From Mesobacillus sp. S13 (GTDB taxonomy: Bacteria; Bacillota; Bacilli; Bacillales; Cytobacillaceae): a stretch of 64,000 nucleotides of DNA. Shown in pieces: positions 44,294 through 54,203 of the stretch (position 1 is the stretch's first letter; every line of letters begins with the position of its first letter). The notes beneath the pieces were generated by a model, which saw nothing but the letters and a program-made list of their open reading frames with translations, ran no database searches and was not told the DNA's origin. Where the stretch lies: assembly GCF_020422885.1 (NCBI RefSeq), contig NZ_CP084622.1, positions 4,235,001 through 4,299,000 on the forward strand, read 5' to 3'. The translations under genes were made by a program, and so were the position numbers.

Positions 44294-45757
44294 ATGATGA
44301 ATATACTACGCAAAGACAGCATGATTTTGCTGCTGTCTGTCTTACTTGTTACTTTTAGCATCTTGGTTGGCAACACCTACATTGCGTTGGCTGCATCTGT
44401 CATCCTCGCCCTCTTCACTTTGATGAACAGGCAGGCGGGACTTCTGCTCCTCATTCTATTTGTATCATTGAGGCCCTTTTTAATCGAAATGAATTCCGGG
44501 CTAAAGATCACGGGTGACTTAATTATATTTGCCCTCTTGATTTGGACAGCTTATGACAACCGGAAAAACCTGAAAAACCTGTTCCAATTCCAGGTGTTCG
44601 AGCTGGCGTTCTTCGCCTTCCTGGCGGTGGGAATCATTTCCGCTTTGATTACCGGTGTCGAACTGATGGCAATCATCCTGCAGGTTCGTGCTTACATCCT
44701 GTTTTACCTGGTCTACTATGTTGTCAAGAGAATGGACCTTACGGAAGCATTCAAGAAAAGAGGAATCCTGCTGACATTCGTCACTGCTGTCATCCTGTCT
44801 ATTCATGGGTTTGTTGAAAAGATATCTGATAAGACTGCTTTCATGCCAGAAGCATGGCAGAATTGGAGCCTTTCGAATACAAACCATATCCGGGTTTACG
44901 GTTTGCTAAAAGGGCCGAACGAATTAGCTCTATATCTGGCAATCGCATTCTTGATCTCACTTGCTTTATTCAATCATTTTAAAGGAAACAAAAGATGGCT
45001 GTTTTTAGCTGGCTTGTCCACGATTGGCGCAACCTTCCTGCTGACTTATTCACGTGGAGCTTTCCTTGCACTCTTTGTATTCGTTATTGCTTATTTCGTC
45101 TTTTTCCGTAACCTGAAGAGATTAGTGCCTATTTTGATGGTGACATTTGTATCGGCTGGCTTGTTCTATGCAGTAACAGCTACAGCAGATTTCTATCAAG
45201 ACAATGTCCTGTATGCAGTCGATAACGTCGATGGTTCCGATGAGGAGGACGACCCTTCATCTAACAAGAATAAAGAGGAAACAGGCTACAACCGTTATAA
45301 GGAGGCTTTTTCTGAGGATACAATCGGCAAAAGCAGCGCTGACGGCAGGATTTATTATGTGACAAAGGCGATTGAAGTCTTCAAGGACCATCCAATCATC
45401 GGGACAGGCTTTGGAACATTCGGAGGAGCTGCTACACTTGCTTACTCTTCACCAATCTATGATGAATATGAGATTGGCTTCAATTTTTACTCAGATAATC
45501 AATATATCCTGACACTTGCTGAAACTGGCATTGTCGGCGTATTGATCCTGACTGTCTTTATTGTTTATCTATTGCTAATTACTATTAAAATTTATAAGCA
45601 GTCTGACCGCCCATTGGCGATCACCCTTGTCTTCTTCTTCGTGACAATGATGGTCGGGGGTCTAGTCTACAACATCCTTGAAAATGATACGTTCATGCTC
45701 TATTACTTCCTGGCATTAGGATTTGCCTTCCACAGGCTTAAACAACTGAAACATTAA
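44294..45757 (+). CDS. O-antigen ligase / polymerase-like membrane protein
   Basis: 487 residues, about 12 TM segments, with the Wzy_C region (LLTYSRGAFLALFVFVIAYFVF) and a large loop before the last TMs carrying HPIIGTGFGTFGG. This family includes Wzy polymerases, WaaL ligases and the pneumococcal teichoic acid enzymes TarP and TacL. A repeat-unit polymerase or lipoteichoic acid ligase acting after the flippase at 48 kb is plausible. Own terminator. Confidence 0.82.
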   Translation: MMNILRKDSMILLLSVLLVTFSILVGNTYIALAASVILALFTLMNRQAGLLLLILFVSLRPFLIEMNSGLKITGDLIIFALLIWTAYDNRKNLKNLFQFQVFELAFFAFLAVGIISALITGVELMAIILQVRAYILFYLVYYVVKRMDLTEAFKKRGILLTFVTAVILSIHGFVEKISDKTAFMPEAWQNWSLSNTNHIRVYGLLKGPNELALYLAIAFLISLALFNHFKGNKRWLFLAGLSTIGATFLLTYSRGAFLALFVFVIAYFVFFRNLKRLVPILMVTFVSAGLFYAVTATADFYQDNVLYAVDNVDGSDEEDDPSSNKNKEETGYNRYKEAFSEDTIGKSSADGRIYYVTKAIEVFKDHPIIGTGFGTFGGAATLAYSSPIYDEYEIGFNFYSDNQYILTLAETGIVGVLILTVFIVYLLLITIKIYKQSDRPLAITLVFFFVTMMVGGLVYNILENDTFMLYYFLALGFAFHRLKQLKH

Positions 45758-45767
45758 GACATCCAAA

Positions 45768-45800
45768 GGACGATAGATATTTATCGTCCTTTCGGTTTAT
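45768..45800 (+). terminator. Terminator of the O-antigen-ligase-like gene
   Basis: AAAGGACGATA / TATCGTCCTTT stem, T-rich tail. Confidence 0.85.
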
Positions 45801-45887
45801 CCAGTTGCTGTTTGGATAAATATATATAGTTTTGCTCTTATCATCGATTTAATAGAATACAAAAATGAGAGAAAGGATTACCCTTCT

Positions 45888-47963
45888 ATGAAAAAAGTAT
45901 TTGACCGACTCAATCTTAATAAAGCGAAAATATGGTACATCCTTTTATTGCTGCTCGCCCCGCTCGTATCATTATTGGCGATCGAATCGATCCACCGCGG
46001 ATCTTTTACAGCGGCGTTAAAATGGATCCAGGAAAGCAGCGCAGCATTTGTCATATCCTATTTATTCTTCCTGCTGTTTATCTCAACAGTATTGTTTATT
46101 CCGAAGAAATTATTCATTCCATTCATCATTCTGCAGCTAGCCTTCTTTTCTATCGTTGCGTTTGGCAGCTACCAGAAGTTCAAGCTTAGAGGGGATTATC
46201 TTACACCGACTGACCTCGGCCTTGTCAAGGAAGGTGCAGCCTTCGCAAACGTCCTTAACGGCTTTTTATCAGTGAAAATGGCCATGATGGCTATTATCAT
46301 ATTGGCTTTCATCTTTGGGATCGTCTATTATCTAATGAAAATCACAGAGCCGTTAAAATGGAAAATCCGTCTAATTCTCTCTGTTTTCGCCATTGCTGGA
46401 ATAGCAGCAATATTGTTGAACCCCACGGTTTTCTCAATCAGGGCTTCGGCTGTCGGCAATGTGGAGGAATACCAGAAACTTGGACTGGTTGGCGGTTTCC
46501 TGAACCTGAAGGAAGAATCCAAAGTGGTCCATCCGACTGAATACAGCAAGCGAGAAATCAATAAGATCGTGGAATCCCTGCCTGAAACGGAAGGTGTGGA
46601 CGAGGACTTCAAACCAAATGTGATTGTCGTTCTCGCGGAAGCATTCTGGGATCCTTTACTGCTGAAGAATCTATCATTTGAAGAGGATCCGATTCCTTAT
46701 TTCAGATCTCTGACAAAGGAACATTCGTCAGGCGAGCTTCTTACTCATATTTTTGGCGGAGGGACCATCAACACGGAGCTGGAGATCATGACAGGAATGT
46801 CAACCCGCTTCCTTCCAGAGGGTAAGGAAAGTTATAACGCTCAAGTCAACCGGCCGATTGATGCCCTTCCTCACGTTTTCAGGAACCAGGGCTATAATAC
46901 TACAGCAGTCCACACATTCAAGAACTGGTTCTATGACCGTAACCTTACGTATAAATGGCTTGGCTATGAAAAATTCGTCAGCATGGAGTTCTTCTCCAAT
47001 CCGAAGATGATTGGTCCATATATCGATGACCGAGAGCTGATGGAACAGACAGTCGAAGAACTTAAGAAAACGGAAGGCCCTGACTTTATCAATACGGTTA
47101 CCGTCTCTAGCCACGGTCCATACGATGATATTCGTTACGACCCGCTTCCTAGCTGTAAAAACACACCTCAGCTAACCAAGGTGCCTCAATACGTCCTTGA
47201 CCTATACTGCCAGGTGCTAAAGGAAACGGATGATTCGATCAGGGTCTTGATTGAAGGTGTTAAAGAACTCGATGAACCAACAATGGTCGTGATTTACGGG
47301 GACCACCTCCCAATGCTTGGCTATGATTATGCCGTGTATCGTGAAGCCGACTACTTCAAGAGCATTCATGCCTACGAAGATTATTTAAAGCTTCAGACCA
47401 CACCATTGCTCGTTTGGGATAATTACTCCGAAGGCAAGAAAGAAGACTTGCGGATGACGCCTAATTTCCTGGGCTCCTACATCCTTTCCCACGCCAAAAG
47501 GGACAAGTCGCCGATGTTTGCGATGGCTGAAAAAGTTTACGAGGAAGGCACACACGTCATTCCTAAAAAGCCCTTTTACGCTGATGAGAAAATCGATGAG
47601 AACAAACTCAAAGAGTATCAGCTCCTGCAATATGACACCTTGTTTGGCGAACAGTACAGCTACAAGAAGAATCCAGTGAAGCCACATGATGATTACTTCC
47701 TGGGCAGCGAGAAAATGAAAATCACGAAGCTAAAAATGACGGAAAAGGATAACCTCAAAGTCACCGGTAAGCATTTTGTCTCAAACGCTAAAGTCTTCGT
47801 GAACGGAGAGCAGCAAACAACCATCTTCAATGACGAGAAAACATTAATCGCTTCAGTACCAGAAAAATTCAAAGGTAAAGAACTAGAAGTTATTGTCAAG
47901 GTCCTCGACGATAAGGAAAATAGCATAGCTGAATCGAATGGGAAGAAGATGATGATGGAATAA
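45888..47963 (+). CDS. LTA synthase family (sulfatase-fold) phosphotransferase
   Basis: 691 residues: five TM segments in the first ~180, then an extracellular alkaline-phosphatase/sulfatase domain starting VIVVLAEAFWDP, with the nucleophile Thr293 in GGGTINTELEIMTG and metal-site sequence YGDHLPMLG. A C-terminal ~75-residue Ig-like tail (KVFVNGEQQTTIFNDEKTLIASVPE) is unusual for LtaS. Enzymes of this class transfer glycerol-phosphate or similar head groups from lipids to a glycopolymer. Donor and acceptor unknown. Confidence 0.88.
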   Translation: MKKVFDRLNLNKAKIWYILLLLLAPLVSLLAIESIHRGSFTAALKWIQESSAAFVISYLFFLLFISTVLFIPKKLFIPFIILQLAFFSIVAFGSYQKFKLRGDYLTPTDLGLVKEGAAFANVLNGFLSVKMAMMAIIILAFIFGIVYYLMKITEPLKWKIRLILSVFAIAGIAAILLNPTVFSIRASAVGNVEEYQKLGLVGGFLNLKEESKVVHPTEYSKREINKIVESLPETEGVDEDFKPNVIVVLAEAFWDPLLLKNLSFEEDPIPYFRSLTKEHSSGELLTHIFGGGTINTELEIMTGMSTRFLPEGKESYNAQVNRPIDALPHVFRNQGYNTTAVHTFKNWFYDRNLTYKWLGYEKFVSMEFFSNPKMIGPYIDDRELMEQTVEELKKTEGPDFINTVTVSSHGPYDDIRYDPLPSCKNTPQLTKVPQYVLDLYCQVLKETDDSIRVLIEGVKELDEPTMVVIYGDHLPMLGYDYAVYREADYFKSIHAYEDYLKLQTTPLLVWDNYSEGKKEDLRMTPNFLGSYILSHAKRDKSPMFAMAEKVYEEGTHVIPKKPFYADEKIDENKLKEYQLLQYDTLFGEQYSYKKNPVKPHDDYFLGSEKMKITKLKMTEKDNLKVTGKHFVSNAKVFVNGEQQTTIFNDEKTLIASVPEKFKGKELEVIVKVLDDKENSIAESNGKKMMME

Positions 47964-47965
47964 GA

Positions 47966-47995
47966 AAAAGGCTGAGGACTTCCCTCAGCCTTTTG
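47966..47995. terminator. Bidirectional terminator
   Basis: AAAGGCTGAGG / CCTCAGCCTTT stem with T runs on both sides, serving the LtaS-like gene (+) and the convergent flippase gene (-). Confidence 0.9.
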
Positions 47996-48001
47996 TTATG
48001 G

Positions 48002-49477
48002 TCATTTCTTGAAACCAGGCAATTTGTTCTTCACTTTATCAAGCAGCAAGTACAGCATTTCGTCTTTGGTCAGCCACATCAGGGCACCATAGACGGCGAT
48101 ACATGCTACTACGATGACAGTGAAAAGAACATAAGTACCTGAGATGAAACTCCTCAGAATATACGAAATCGGGAAGAATGTCAGTGAGAATAGCAGGTAT
48201 TTCATGTTGGTTTTGTTAAACAGGAATAAAGGTATATCCAGCTTTTTTCGGATATAGTAATATTCCATCGCAACTAGCAATACCGTTGATGCAGCTGTTG
48301 TCCCAATGGCCACCGCTGCACTGAATAGATCCAAGTACACAAAGATAGCATTTAACATCAGGTTAAAAATACCGCCAACCACTATGAACCTGACGAGGAT
48401 ATTCTCTTTCTTTTTCACATACATGACCTGGTTGGCGAGGACATTGTCTGTACCGACGAAAATCATGTAGATGGAGTAGACAGCAAGGACCGAACCAGCT
48501 CCGGCAAACTCACCGCCTCCATAAGCGATTACCCCCAGGTCAGATATAGCCAGCAGGCCTACAGCTGCAGGGAAAAGGACAGCATAATATATCCTTGCAA
48601 CTCTTTGTACGAGATTCACATAGGATTCCTCGTCATTGGATGAACCGAGTATATAGGAAAGCCTTGGTATTGTCACCTGTACGACGCTGAGCATCAGTGC
48701 GCTTATTATCGTTGTAATCTGCTTCGACATGACGTAGAATGATACGGCCGCATCGCTGACATAACGACCTAGCATGAAGATATCCAACTGGGAATAAAGG
48801 ATATTCCCGTTCATGAAGATAACTACTAAAAATAACGGTTTAATGTGAGGCTTGAATTTCATATGAGAAAAATCAAACTTCACTTGTCTTTTTATATAAA
48901 CAAAACTGATGATATTGTTCAGGCTTGTCGTCATTACTAGAAGTGATGTGAAAATCAAATAATCTGCCGAGCTTTTTACGAGAGCAATCAACAGGACGAC
49001 ATAGATGATTTTTACGATGATCGTTTTGATTGTGATGAAATCATAGTTTTCAAATGCCTCATTCAGCCATTCAACATAAAAGATATTCATGACGAAGCTG
49101 AATGAGAAGATAAGGAGAATCGGGAACAGGTAATGGTCACCATACCCCAGGAAAGTCACTAACAAGTAAGCGGCCATCGTAACGGCGTTCGTAATCAAGC
49201 TGAACGTGAACAGCGTCGTGAAAAGCTGGGCTACCTTAGTCTTATCCTTTTTGATCCTGCTGATTTCCCGAAGCCCGTACTGGTAAATCCCGAATGTCGC
49301 AAAAATGAAGAAGTAATTGAAAATGGACTCTCCATATTTCACTTTACCAATGGAGTCAGCGCCTAAAGCACGGTACACATAAGGGCCGATCAGGATCGGG
49401 ACGATTAAGTTAAAGAAATTTAACGCTATCTTATAGATGGCATTTTTAAAAAGAGATTTTTCCATATTTCGTTTCAT
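48002..49477 (-). CDS. Wzx/TacF-like polysaccharide flippase
   Basis: 491 residues with ~14 TM segments, MOP superfamily: LNFFNLIVPILIGPYVYRALGADSIGKVKYGESIFNYF at the start is typical of Wzx/RfbX proteins. In pneumococcus TacF of this family flips teichoic acid units and requires choline on them. Its presence and the absence of tagGH within the window suggest lipid-linked repeat units are flipped here. Start uncertain: ATG 49477 or ATG 49465, neither with a clear RBS. Confidence 0.88.
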   Translation of the reverse strand: MKRNMEKSLFKNAIYKIALNFFNLIVPILIGPYVYRALGADSIGKVKYGESIFNYFFIFATFGIYQYGLREISRIKKDKTKVAQLFTTLFTFSLITNAVTMAAYLLVTFLGYGDHYLFPILLIFSFSFVMNIFYVEWLNEAFENYDFITIKTIIVKIIYVVLLIALVKSSADYLIFTSLLVMTTSLNNIISFVYIKRQVKFDFSHMKFKPHIKPLFLVVIFMNGNILYSQLDIFMLGRYVSDAAVSFYVMSKQITTIISALMLSVVQVTIPRLSYILGSSNDEESYVNLVQRVARIYYAVLFPAAVGLLAISDLGVIAYGGGEFAGAGSVLAVYSIYMIFVGTDNVLANQVMYVKKKENILVRFIVVGGIFNLMLNAIFVYLDLFSAAVAIGTTAASTVLLVAMEYYYIRKKLDIPLFLFNKTNMKYLLFSLTFFPISYILRSFISGTYVLFTVIVVACIAVYGALMWLTKDEMLYLLLDKVKNKLPGFKK

Positions 49478-49503
49478 ATCCAATCCAGTCTTAAGTAAGT
49501 ATG

Positions 49504-50610
49504 TTAACTTAAGATTTTAGTATAGGCCTTGTTGACATCTGCGACTTGGTTCATGATTGAAAAGTTTGAGCGGCAATGCTCACGGAAAGCCTCTCCAATG
49601 CGTGATAATTGCTTCACTTTCTTCAGTTCGGCAGCCTTAATTAGTGAGTCTCCAATTCCTTTGTAGTCTCCACCATCATGTACCCAGCCATGCTCAGCTG
49701 ATGGAATCATTCTGCGGACTCCTCCTACATCTGTGCTGATAGCCGGAACACCTGCCCTAGCTGCCTCGAGCAGTACCAATGGGAAGCTCTCGCTTTTGGA
49801 AGTGAGGATGCCCAAATCAGCCATTGGGTATAGATCAATTACATCGTCACGGTGGCCAAGGAAGAGAATCTCTTTTTTTAGTCCAAGCTGCTCAACATGA
49901 GAGACTAAAACATTTTTTTCATTTCCATCGCCTACCAATAACAGTTTGACCTTCTCTCCATGGTCAATTGCATGCTTCACTGCTTTAAAAGCAGTCAGAT
50001 GATCCTTTACTTTTTCGAGCCTTGCCACCATGATGACCACAAGTTCGTCATCATTCAGTCCGAACTGCTGTCTATTATAAGGCTTTCCGGATACGGCGTC
50101 GAACTCGATGCCGTTGAGGATCGTCGTGATTTTATCTTTGCTGATTTTATATTCTTCATGAAGAATATCATGGAATTTTTCAGAGATGGCCAATAAATGA
50201 TCTGCTTTTTTGATGGACCAAGTATTAAGGAAGGTGAACACCTTCCCCTTGGTGCCTTGCCCCATAAAGTCATCACGTGGGTCGCTGTGGATGGTCGTCA
50301 CCCACTTAGCGCTCGTTTTCTTTTTCAGGAAAGTGCCAAACAGATTCGCCCTCGGACCGTGTGTATGAATGATATCAACATGATTCTCGTTTACGTATTC
50401 AGAAACAGCGGCGACCACTGAAAAATCCAGCCTAGACGATTGCGTGAAGAGTTTTACTGTGATGCCCAGCTTTTCAGCCCTTCGTGACATCTCACCTTCC
50501 TCGAAAACACCGAGAATTACCTCTTCCCGTTTCATATGCTTCAAGAGCAGAAGAATATGATGCATTCCTCCGCCCGTTTCATTTCCCGCATTTAAATGAA
50601 GAACTTTCAT
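49504..50610 (-). CDS. Glycosyltransferase family 4
   Basis: 368 residues, GT-B fold. N-terminal NAGNETGGGMHHILLLLKHM acceptor loop and C-terminal donor site LGHRDDVIDLYPMADLGILTSKSESFPLVLLEAARAG with the ESFPLVLLE retaining-GT4 motif. Adds an unknown sugar to a lipid-linked intermediate. Between tagA and the flippase gene, same strand, ~20 bp gaps, so one transcription unit tagA - GT4 - flippase. Confidence 0.9.
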   Translation of the reverse strand: MKVLHLNAGNETGGGMHHILLLLKHMKREEVILGVFEEGEMSRRAEKLGITVKLFTQSSRLDFSVVAAVSEYVNENHVDIIHTHGPRANLFGTFLKKKTSAKWVTTIHSDPRDDFMGQGTKGKVFTFLNTWSIKKADHLLAISEKFHDILHEEYKISKDKITTILNGIEFDAVSGKPYNRQQFGLNDDELVVIMVARLEKVKDHLTAFKAVKHAIDHGEKVKLLLVGDGNEKNVLVSHVEQLGLKKEILFLGHRDDVIDLYPMADLGILTSKSESFPLVLLEAARAGVPAISTDVGGVRRMIPSAEHGWVHDGGDYKGIGDSLIKAAELKKVKQLSRIGEAFREHCRSNFSIMNQVADVNKAYTKILS

Positions 50611-50628
50611 AGAACAGATTCCCTTCGA

Positions 50629-51363
50629 TTAGCGTTTCCGCCTATTCTTTTCTTTTACGACCTCTAAAATAAACATAGGCAGTGTCAGCATTCTTTTCCA
50701 TCTAGAGGGCTGCTTCAGAAGCCGGTACAGCCATTCAAGGTTTAGCTTTTGCCAGATTTCCGGCGCTCTCTGAACATGTCCTGCGAGGACATCAAAGCTG
50801 CCGCCAACGCCCATGAATAAACCTTTATCGAATGACGGCATATACGCCTCAATCCATTTTTCCTGCCTTGGGAAGCCGAGTGCTACGAACACCATATCCG
50901 CCTGCGCTTCCCTGACTAGATCAGCGACTTTCGTGTCATCATCCTTGAAATACCCATGGTGCGAACCCGCTATGACCAGGTTCGGATAGTCCTTTTTCAC
51001 GTTCCCGACAGCTTCCTGAAGCACTTCATCCTTAGCACCAAGGAAAAACACACGCCAGTTCTTCTCGTTTCCTCGCTTGAGGAGCTCAGTGAGCAGATCG
51101 AAACCAGCAACCCTTTCAGGCAGAGGGGTGTTAAGGATCTTAGACCCGATTATAACGCCAATCCCATCCGCAATCACCATATCCGCATTAGAAACCGTCC
51201 TCATATAATCAGGATGATCCTTCGCATGCATCACAATCTCAGGGTTCGCCGTAACAACAAACATCTTCCCGTTGCTATCAATACTCCCCTCAACCTGAGA
51301 AAGAATCTCCCCCCGCGAAAGCCTAACAAACTTAACACCTAAAATATCAACTAAATCACGCAC
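50629..51363 (-). CDS. tagA: N-acetylmannosaminyltransferase TagA/WecG
   Basis: 244 residues, family GT26: VTANPEIVMHAKDHPDYMRTV, NADMVIADGIGVIIGSKIL, VFFLGAKDEVLQEAV and ALGFPRQEKWIEAYM. Adds ManNAc to undecaprenyl-PP-GlcNAc, completing the linkage disaccharide started by TagO. GTG 51363 is chosen: AGGGG lies 8 nt upstream and homology begins there. The frame stays open through two copies of a dispersed repeat, which must not be read as protein. Confidence 0.92.
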   Translation of the reverse strand: MRDLVDILGVKFVRLSRGEILSQVEGSIDSNGKMFVVTANPEIVMHAKDHPDYMRTVSNADMVIADGIGVIIGSKILNTPLPERVAGFDLLTELLKRGNEKNWRVFFLGAKDEVLQEAVGNVKKDYPNLVIAGSHHGYFKDDDTKVADLVREAQADMVFVALGFPRQEKWIEAYMPSFDKGLFMGVGGSFDVLAGHVQRAPEIWQKLNLEWLYRLLKQPSRWKRMLTLPMFILEVVKEKNRRKR

Positions 51364-51382
51364 AAACAAAACCCCTAACTTT

Positions 51383-51493
51383 CGACAAATTTCGGGTGGT
51401 GACAGGCACCACCCCAATGATAACTTCATACGGAGACAGACGCCCAACCTACAAAACACGGTATTCGACAAATTTCGGGTGGTGACAGGCACC
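51383..51493. repeat. Two copies of a 28-bp dispersed repeat
   Basis: Identical 28-bp units at 51383-51410 and 51466-51493, beginning CGACAAATTT and ending GGTGACAGGCACC. Two more copies lie at 55.5 kb. They sit in the tagA leader, just past the licD terminator. Confidence 0.88.
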
Positions 51494-51508
51494 GCTCGAA
51501 ATACAAAA

Positions 51509-51540
51509 AATAAAACGATCGTAGGACCGTTTTATTTTTG
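51509..51540 (-). terminator. Terminator of the tagF-tarI-tarJ-licD operon
   Basis: AAAATAAAACG / CGTTTTATTTT stem on the minus strand; begins within the last codons of licD. Confidence 0.82.
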
Positions 51541-52332
51541 CGGTTTGTTGTCGGGCGGCTGTGGTCTTGAAAATTTGAGGTTTGCCATGTGGCTTACCCG
51601 GTCTTCTGGTTTTGGGAGTTCCATGTAGTTTCCGTAGAGTTTTTCAAGGTATCGTTCATAGTTATTTGGTATATAAAATTCATGTTTCCCGAATTGTCCT
51701 TTTTTCAATGGGAAGATTTCATCTACATGGAAGTATGCCCAGCCGTAATAGGGCAGTTCGATACCGTATGTCACAATATTTGTTTGTTTATTGTACTTGC
51801 TGTAAATATTGTGGATTTTGACTTTATTAATTGTCCGTTGAATCGTTGTTTTCAACGGGTTCCCACTCAATGGATATCGAATGGTTGCTACCCTGTTGAT
51901 CAGTTTTTCCTTCAAAGACTTCTTGTTTTCATACTTTTCCGGAACAAAATCAAACGGGAACACATCGATGGACAAACCTTTCGTCCAGTTCCCCCACCAA
52001 TCAACCCACTCGAAATCTTCCATATACATAATTTTCAACCAGTTATGCAGCCCATGGGTTTGGTTAACTTTAGACTGTACTTTATAGGGAGAAGGCAGTT
52101 CCTCTTGGATAATTCGCAGAAACTTATTGTAATCTTCTCTCATCATTCCTATATCAGCATCGTCATCCCAAGGTATAAAGCCCTTATGCCTAATCGATCC
52201 AAGCAATGAACCGTCCGTTAGCCAGTACTTGATATCATGCTTCTCACAAATCTGGTGTATCACATAAAGCATATCAGTCATTACACTCTGAGCTGCCAAA
52301 AGAGGGTTTTGTTGATCTATTTCCTTTTCCAT
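51532..52332 (-). CDS. licD: LicD family phosphocholine transferase
   Basis: 266 residues. LicD signature near the N-terminus: HDIKYWLTDGSLLGSIRHKGFIPWDDDADIGM, the nucleotidyltransferase-like DxD core. LicD enzymes move phosphocholine from CDP-choline to teichoic acid or LPS sugars; some LicD/FKRP relatives move ribitol-phosphate instead. Start ATG 52332 with AAAGGGGG. Last gene after tarI and tarJ. With LicB and LicC-LicA nearby, phosphocholine transfer is favoured. Confidence 0.88.
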   Translation of the reverse strand: MEKEIDQQNPLLAAQSVMTDMLYVIHQICEKHDIKYWLTDGSLLGSIRHKGFIPWDDDADIGMMREDYNKFLRIIQEELPSPYKVQSKVNQTHGLHNWLKIMYMEDFEWVDWWGNWTKGLSIDVFPFDFVPEKYENKKSLKEKLINRVATIRYPLSGNPLKTTIQRTINKVKIHNIYSKYNKQTNIVTYGIELPYYGWAYFHVDEIFPLKKGQFGKHEFYIPNNYERYLEKLYGNYMELPKPEDRVSHMANLKFSRPQPPDNKPQK

Positions 52333-52437
52333 TGGCCTATCCCCCTTTTAATCAGATGTAAGATAATTTAGTAGCTAGAAACCTTTCGAAACTACTATAA
52401 CGTGATATTTGATATTTTGAATGCATTAGATTCCAGG

Positions 52438-53463
52438 TTAAATCTTCCACTCCATGATCGTCTTTCCCCATGAAGTAGACAGGTCGAACTCGAAGGCCTT
52501 GATAGCATCCTGGATGGACTTAACTTCATTAACTGAACCGACGATTGTAGTCAAATAATCAACTACTTCTTTATGCTCGTCCAAGAAGTTCACTGTATCC
52601 TCGAAGTCTATCCTTCCGCTTCTGCTGCTTCCGATAATCGTCAGTCCCTTTTCCAGTACCATTCTCGTATTGATTTCAACAGGATACTCTGAAACACCAA
52701 GAATGGCTATAGAACCTTCCGGATGAATATGATCGATGATCTGGTCGATAGCATATTGACTGCCTTTCCCGCCTGCACATTCAAAACCATGGTCAATCCG
52801 GACATTTTCAGGGATATCATCAATCAAATAGGTTTCATCAGCAAATGAGAAGTTATCAAGTTTCCACTGAGTCTTTCCAAAAACATATACTTTGCTATCC
52901 TTATAATGCTTTTTCAGGATTAATGCAGTGATAAACCCTAAATTACCGTCACCCCAGATGCCGAATGAATTCCTTCGGGAGTGCGCTTTTGCCTCGAAAC
53001 GCTTTAAGGCGTGCATGCTGATGGTGATTAATTCTATGAAAGCCGCGACATGCGGATTGATGGATTCCGGCAGGATTACGACCCGATCTCGGTCCATAAA
53101 CACATAGTCCTGCATAAAACCGTCAAATCCGCTAGAACGGAACTTAGACGACCTAAGATAATTTTCAGCAATGATTTCATCGTTCTCTACCGGAGTATTC
53201 GGCACCATTACCACACTAGTGCCAGGCTTGAGCTCGCCTTTCGGGTCATAGACGACTTTCCCGATCCCTTCATGAATCAAAGCCATCGGCAATTTTTTGG
53301 CCATCGCTTCTTTTCCACGGGTTCCAGTATAATATCGCTGGTCAGCATTGCAAATCGACAAATGTGTTGGACGAATGGCAATATGTTCTGAGTTAATCGA
53401 ATGGTCATTGTAACTAATCTCAAATTGCCTTGCCGACACAAGACGGTATACTTGATTTATCAT
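52438..53463 (-). CDS. tarJ: Ribulose-5-phosphate reductase TarJ
   Basis: 341 residues, zinc-type medium-chain dehydrogenase: CNADQRYYTGTRG, LIHEGIGKVV, FGIWGDGNLGFITALILK (NADP site). Reduces ribulose-5-phosphate to ribitol-5-phosphate for TarI. Starts 1 bp after the tarI stop, the standard tarIJ arrangement, also found beside licABC in pneumococcus. Confidence 0.92.
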   Translation of the reverse strand: MINQVYRLVSARQFEISYNDHSINSEHIAIRPTHLSICNADQRYYTGTRGKEAMAKKLPMALIHEGIGKVVYDPKGELKPGTSVVMVPNTPVENDEIIAENYLRSSKFRSSGFDGFMQDYVFMDRDRVVILPESINPHVAAFIELITISMHALKRFEAKAHSRRNSFGIWGDGNLGFITALILKKHYKDSKVYVFGKTQWKLDNFSFADETYLIDDIPENVRIDHGFECAGGKGSQYAIDQIIDHIHPEGSIAILGVSEYPVEINTRMVLEKGLTIIGSSRSGRIDFEDTVNFLDEHKEVVDYLTTIVGSVNEVKSIQDAIKAFEFDLSTSWGKTIMEWKI

Positions 53464-53464
53464 T

Positions 53465-54172
53465 TTACATCTTCTCCTGTATCATGGCGTTTGCCACCTT
53501 AAGATCAAACGGAGTAGTGATTTTGATATTGAAAACTTCGCCTTTAACGATTTTCACTTTTTCTCCATATAGAGTGAAGATTTTACAAGCATCAGTCAAA
53601 ATGCTCTTTTGGTCTTCTGACAGAGAATTATATAACTCAACAAGCTTTTTAATACTGAAGCTTTGTGGTGTTTGTCCCTGATACATATTGTCACGCTTCG
53701 GGATATTGGAAATATAGACTCCATCCTCAGATTCAATGATTGTATCCACCGCGCTCACTACTGTGTCAACAGCACCACTCTCTAATGCGGCATCAATGTT
53801 CTCCTCGATAATCCTGTGAGTCAGGAAAGGGCGAACAGCATCATGGGTAACGATAATATCATCATCATTCAGTCCGAAATTTTCGGATATGTGGCGAATT
53901 CCGCTCATGATTGATTCATTACGGTCCCTGCCGCCTTCGACTACAATGATCGGATGGTTTTCGCCGATGTGCTTGCGAATAATATCCTTTGTGTAATTGA
54001 TCCACTCGCTTGGTGTTACGACAAGGATTTTATCAAATCGGTCATTCAAGATGAACTTTTCAATAGTATGAATAATAATCGGTTTGTTATTCAATGTAAG
54101 AAACTGTTTCGGCATATTGATATTGCCCATTCGTGTTCCTTTTCCGCCTGCAAGGATTTCTGCGTATATCAT
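53465..54172 (-). CDS. tarI: Ribitol-5-phosphate cytidylyltransferase TarI
   Basis: 235 residues, IspD-like: [23 protein letters not shown] (CTP binding), [29 protein letters not shown], then a Lys-containing [15 protein letters not shown]. Makes CDP-ribitol for ribitol-phosphate-containing teichoic acid. RBS GAGGTATG. Operon partner of tarJ. Confidence 0.93.
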   Translation of the reverse strand: MIYAEILAGGKGTRMGNINMPKQFLTLNNKPIIIHTIEKFILNDRFDKILVVTPSEWINYTKDIIRKHIGENHPIIVVEGGRDRNESIMSGIRHISENFGLNDDDIIVTHDAVRPFLTHRIIEENIDAALESGAVDTVVSAVDTIIESEDGVYISNIPKRDNMYQGQTPQSFSIKKLVELYNSLSEDQKSILTDACKIFTLYGEKVKIVKGEVFNIKITTPFDLKVANAMIQEKM

Positions 54173-54203
54173 GATTCATACCTCGTTTCATCGTTTTTAG
54201 GTG

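Noticed and set aside
50629..51492. Long N-terminus of TagA reading through the 28-bp repeats
   Set aside because: Homology to GT26 enzymes and an RBS begin at GTG 51363; upstream residues are translated repeat.
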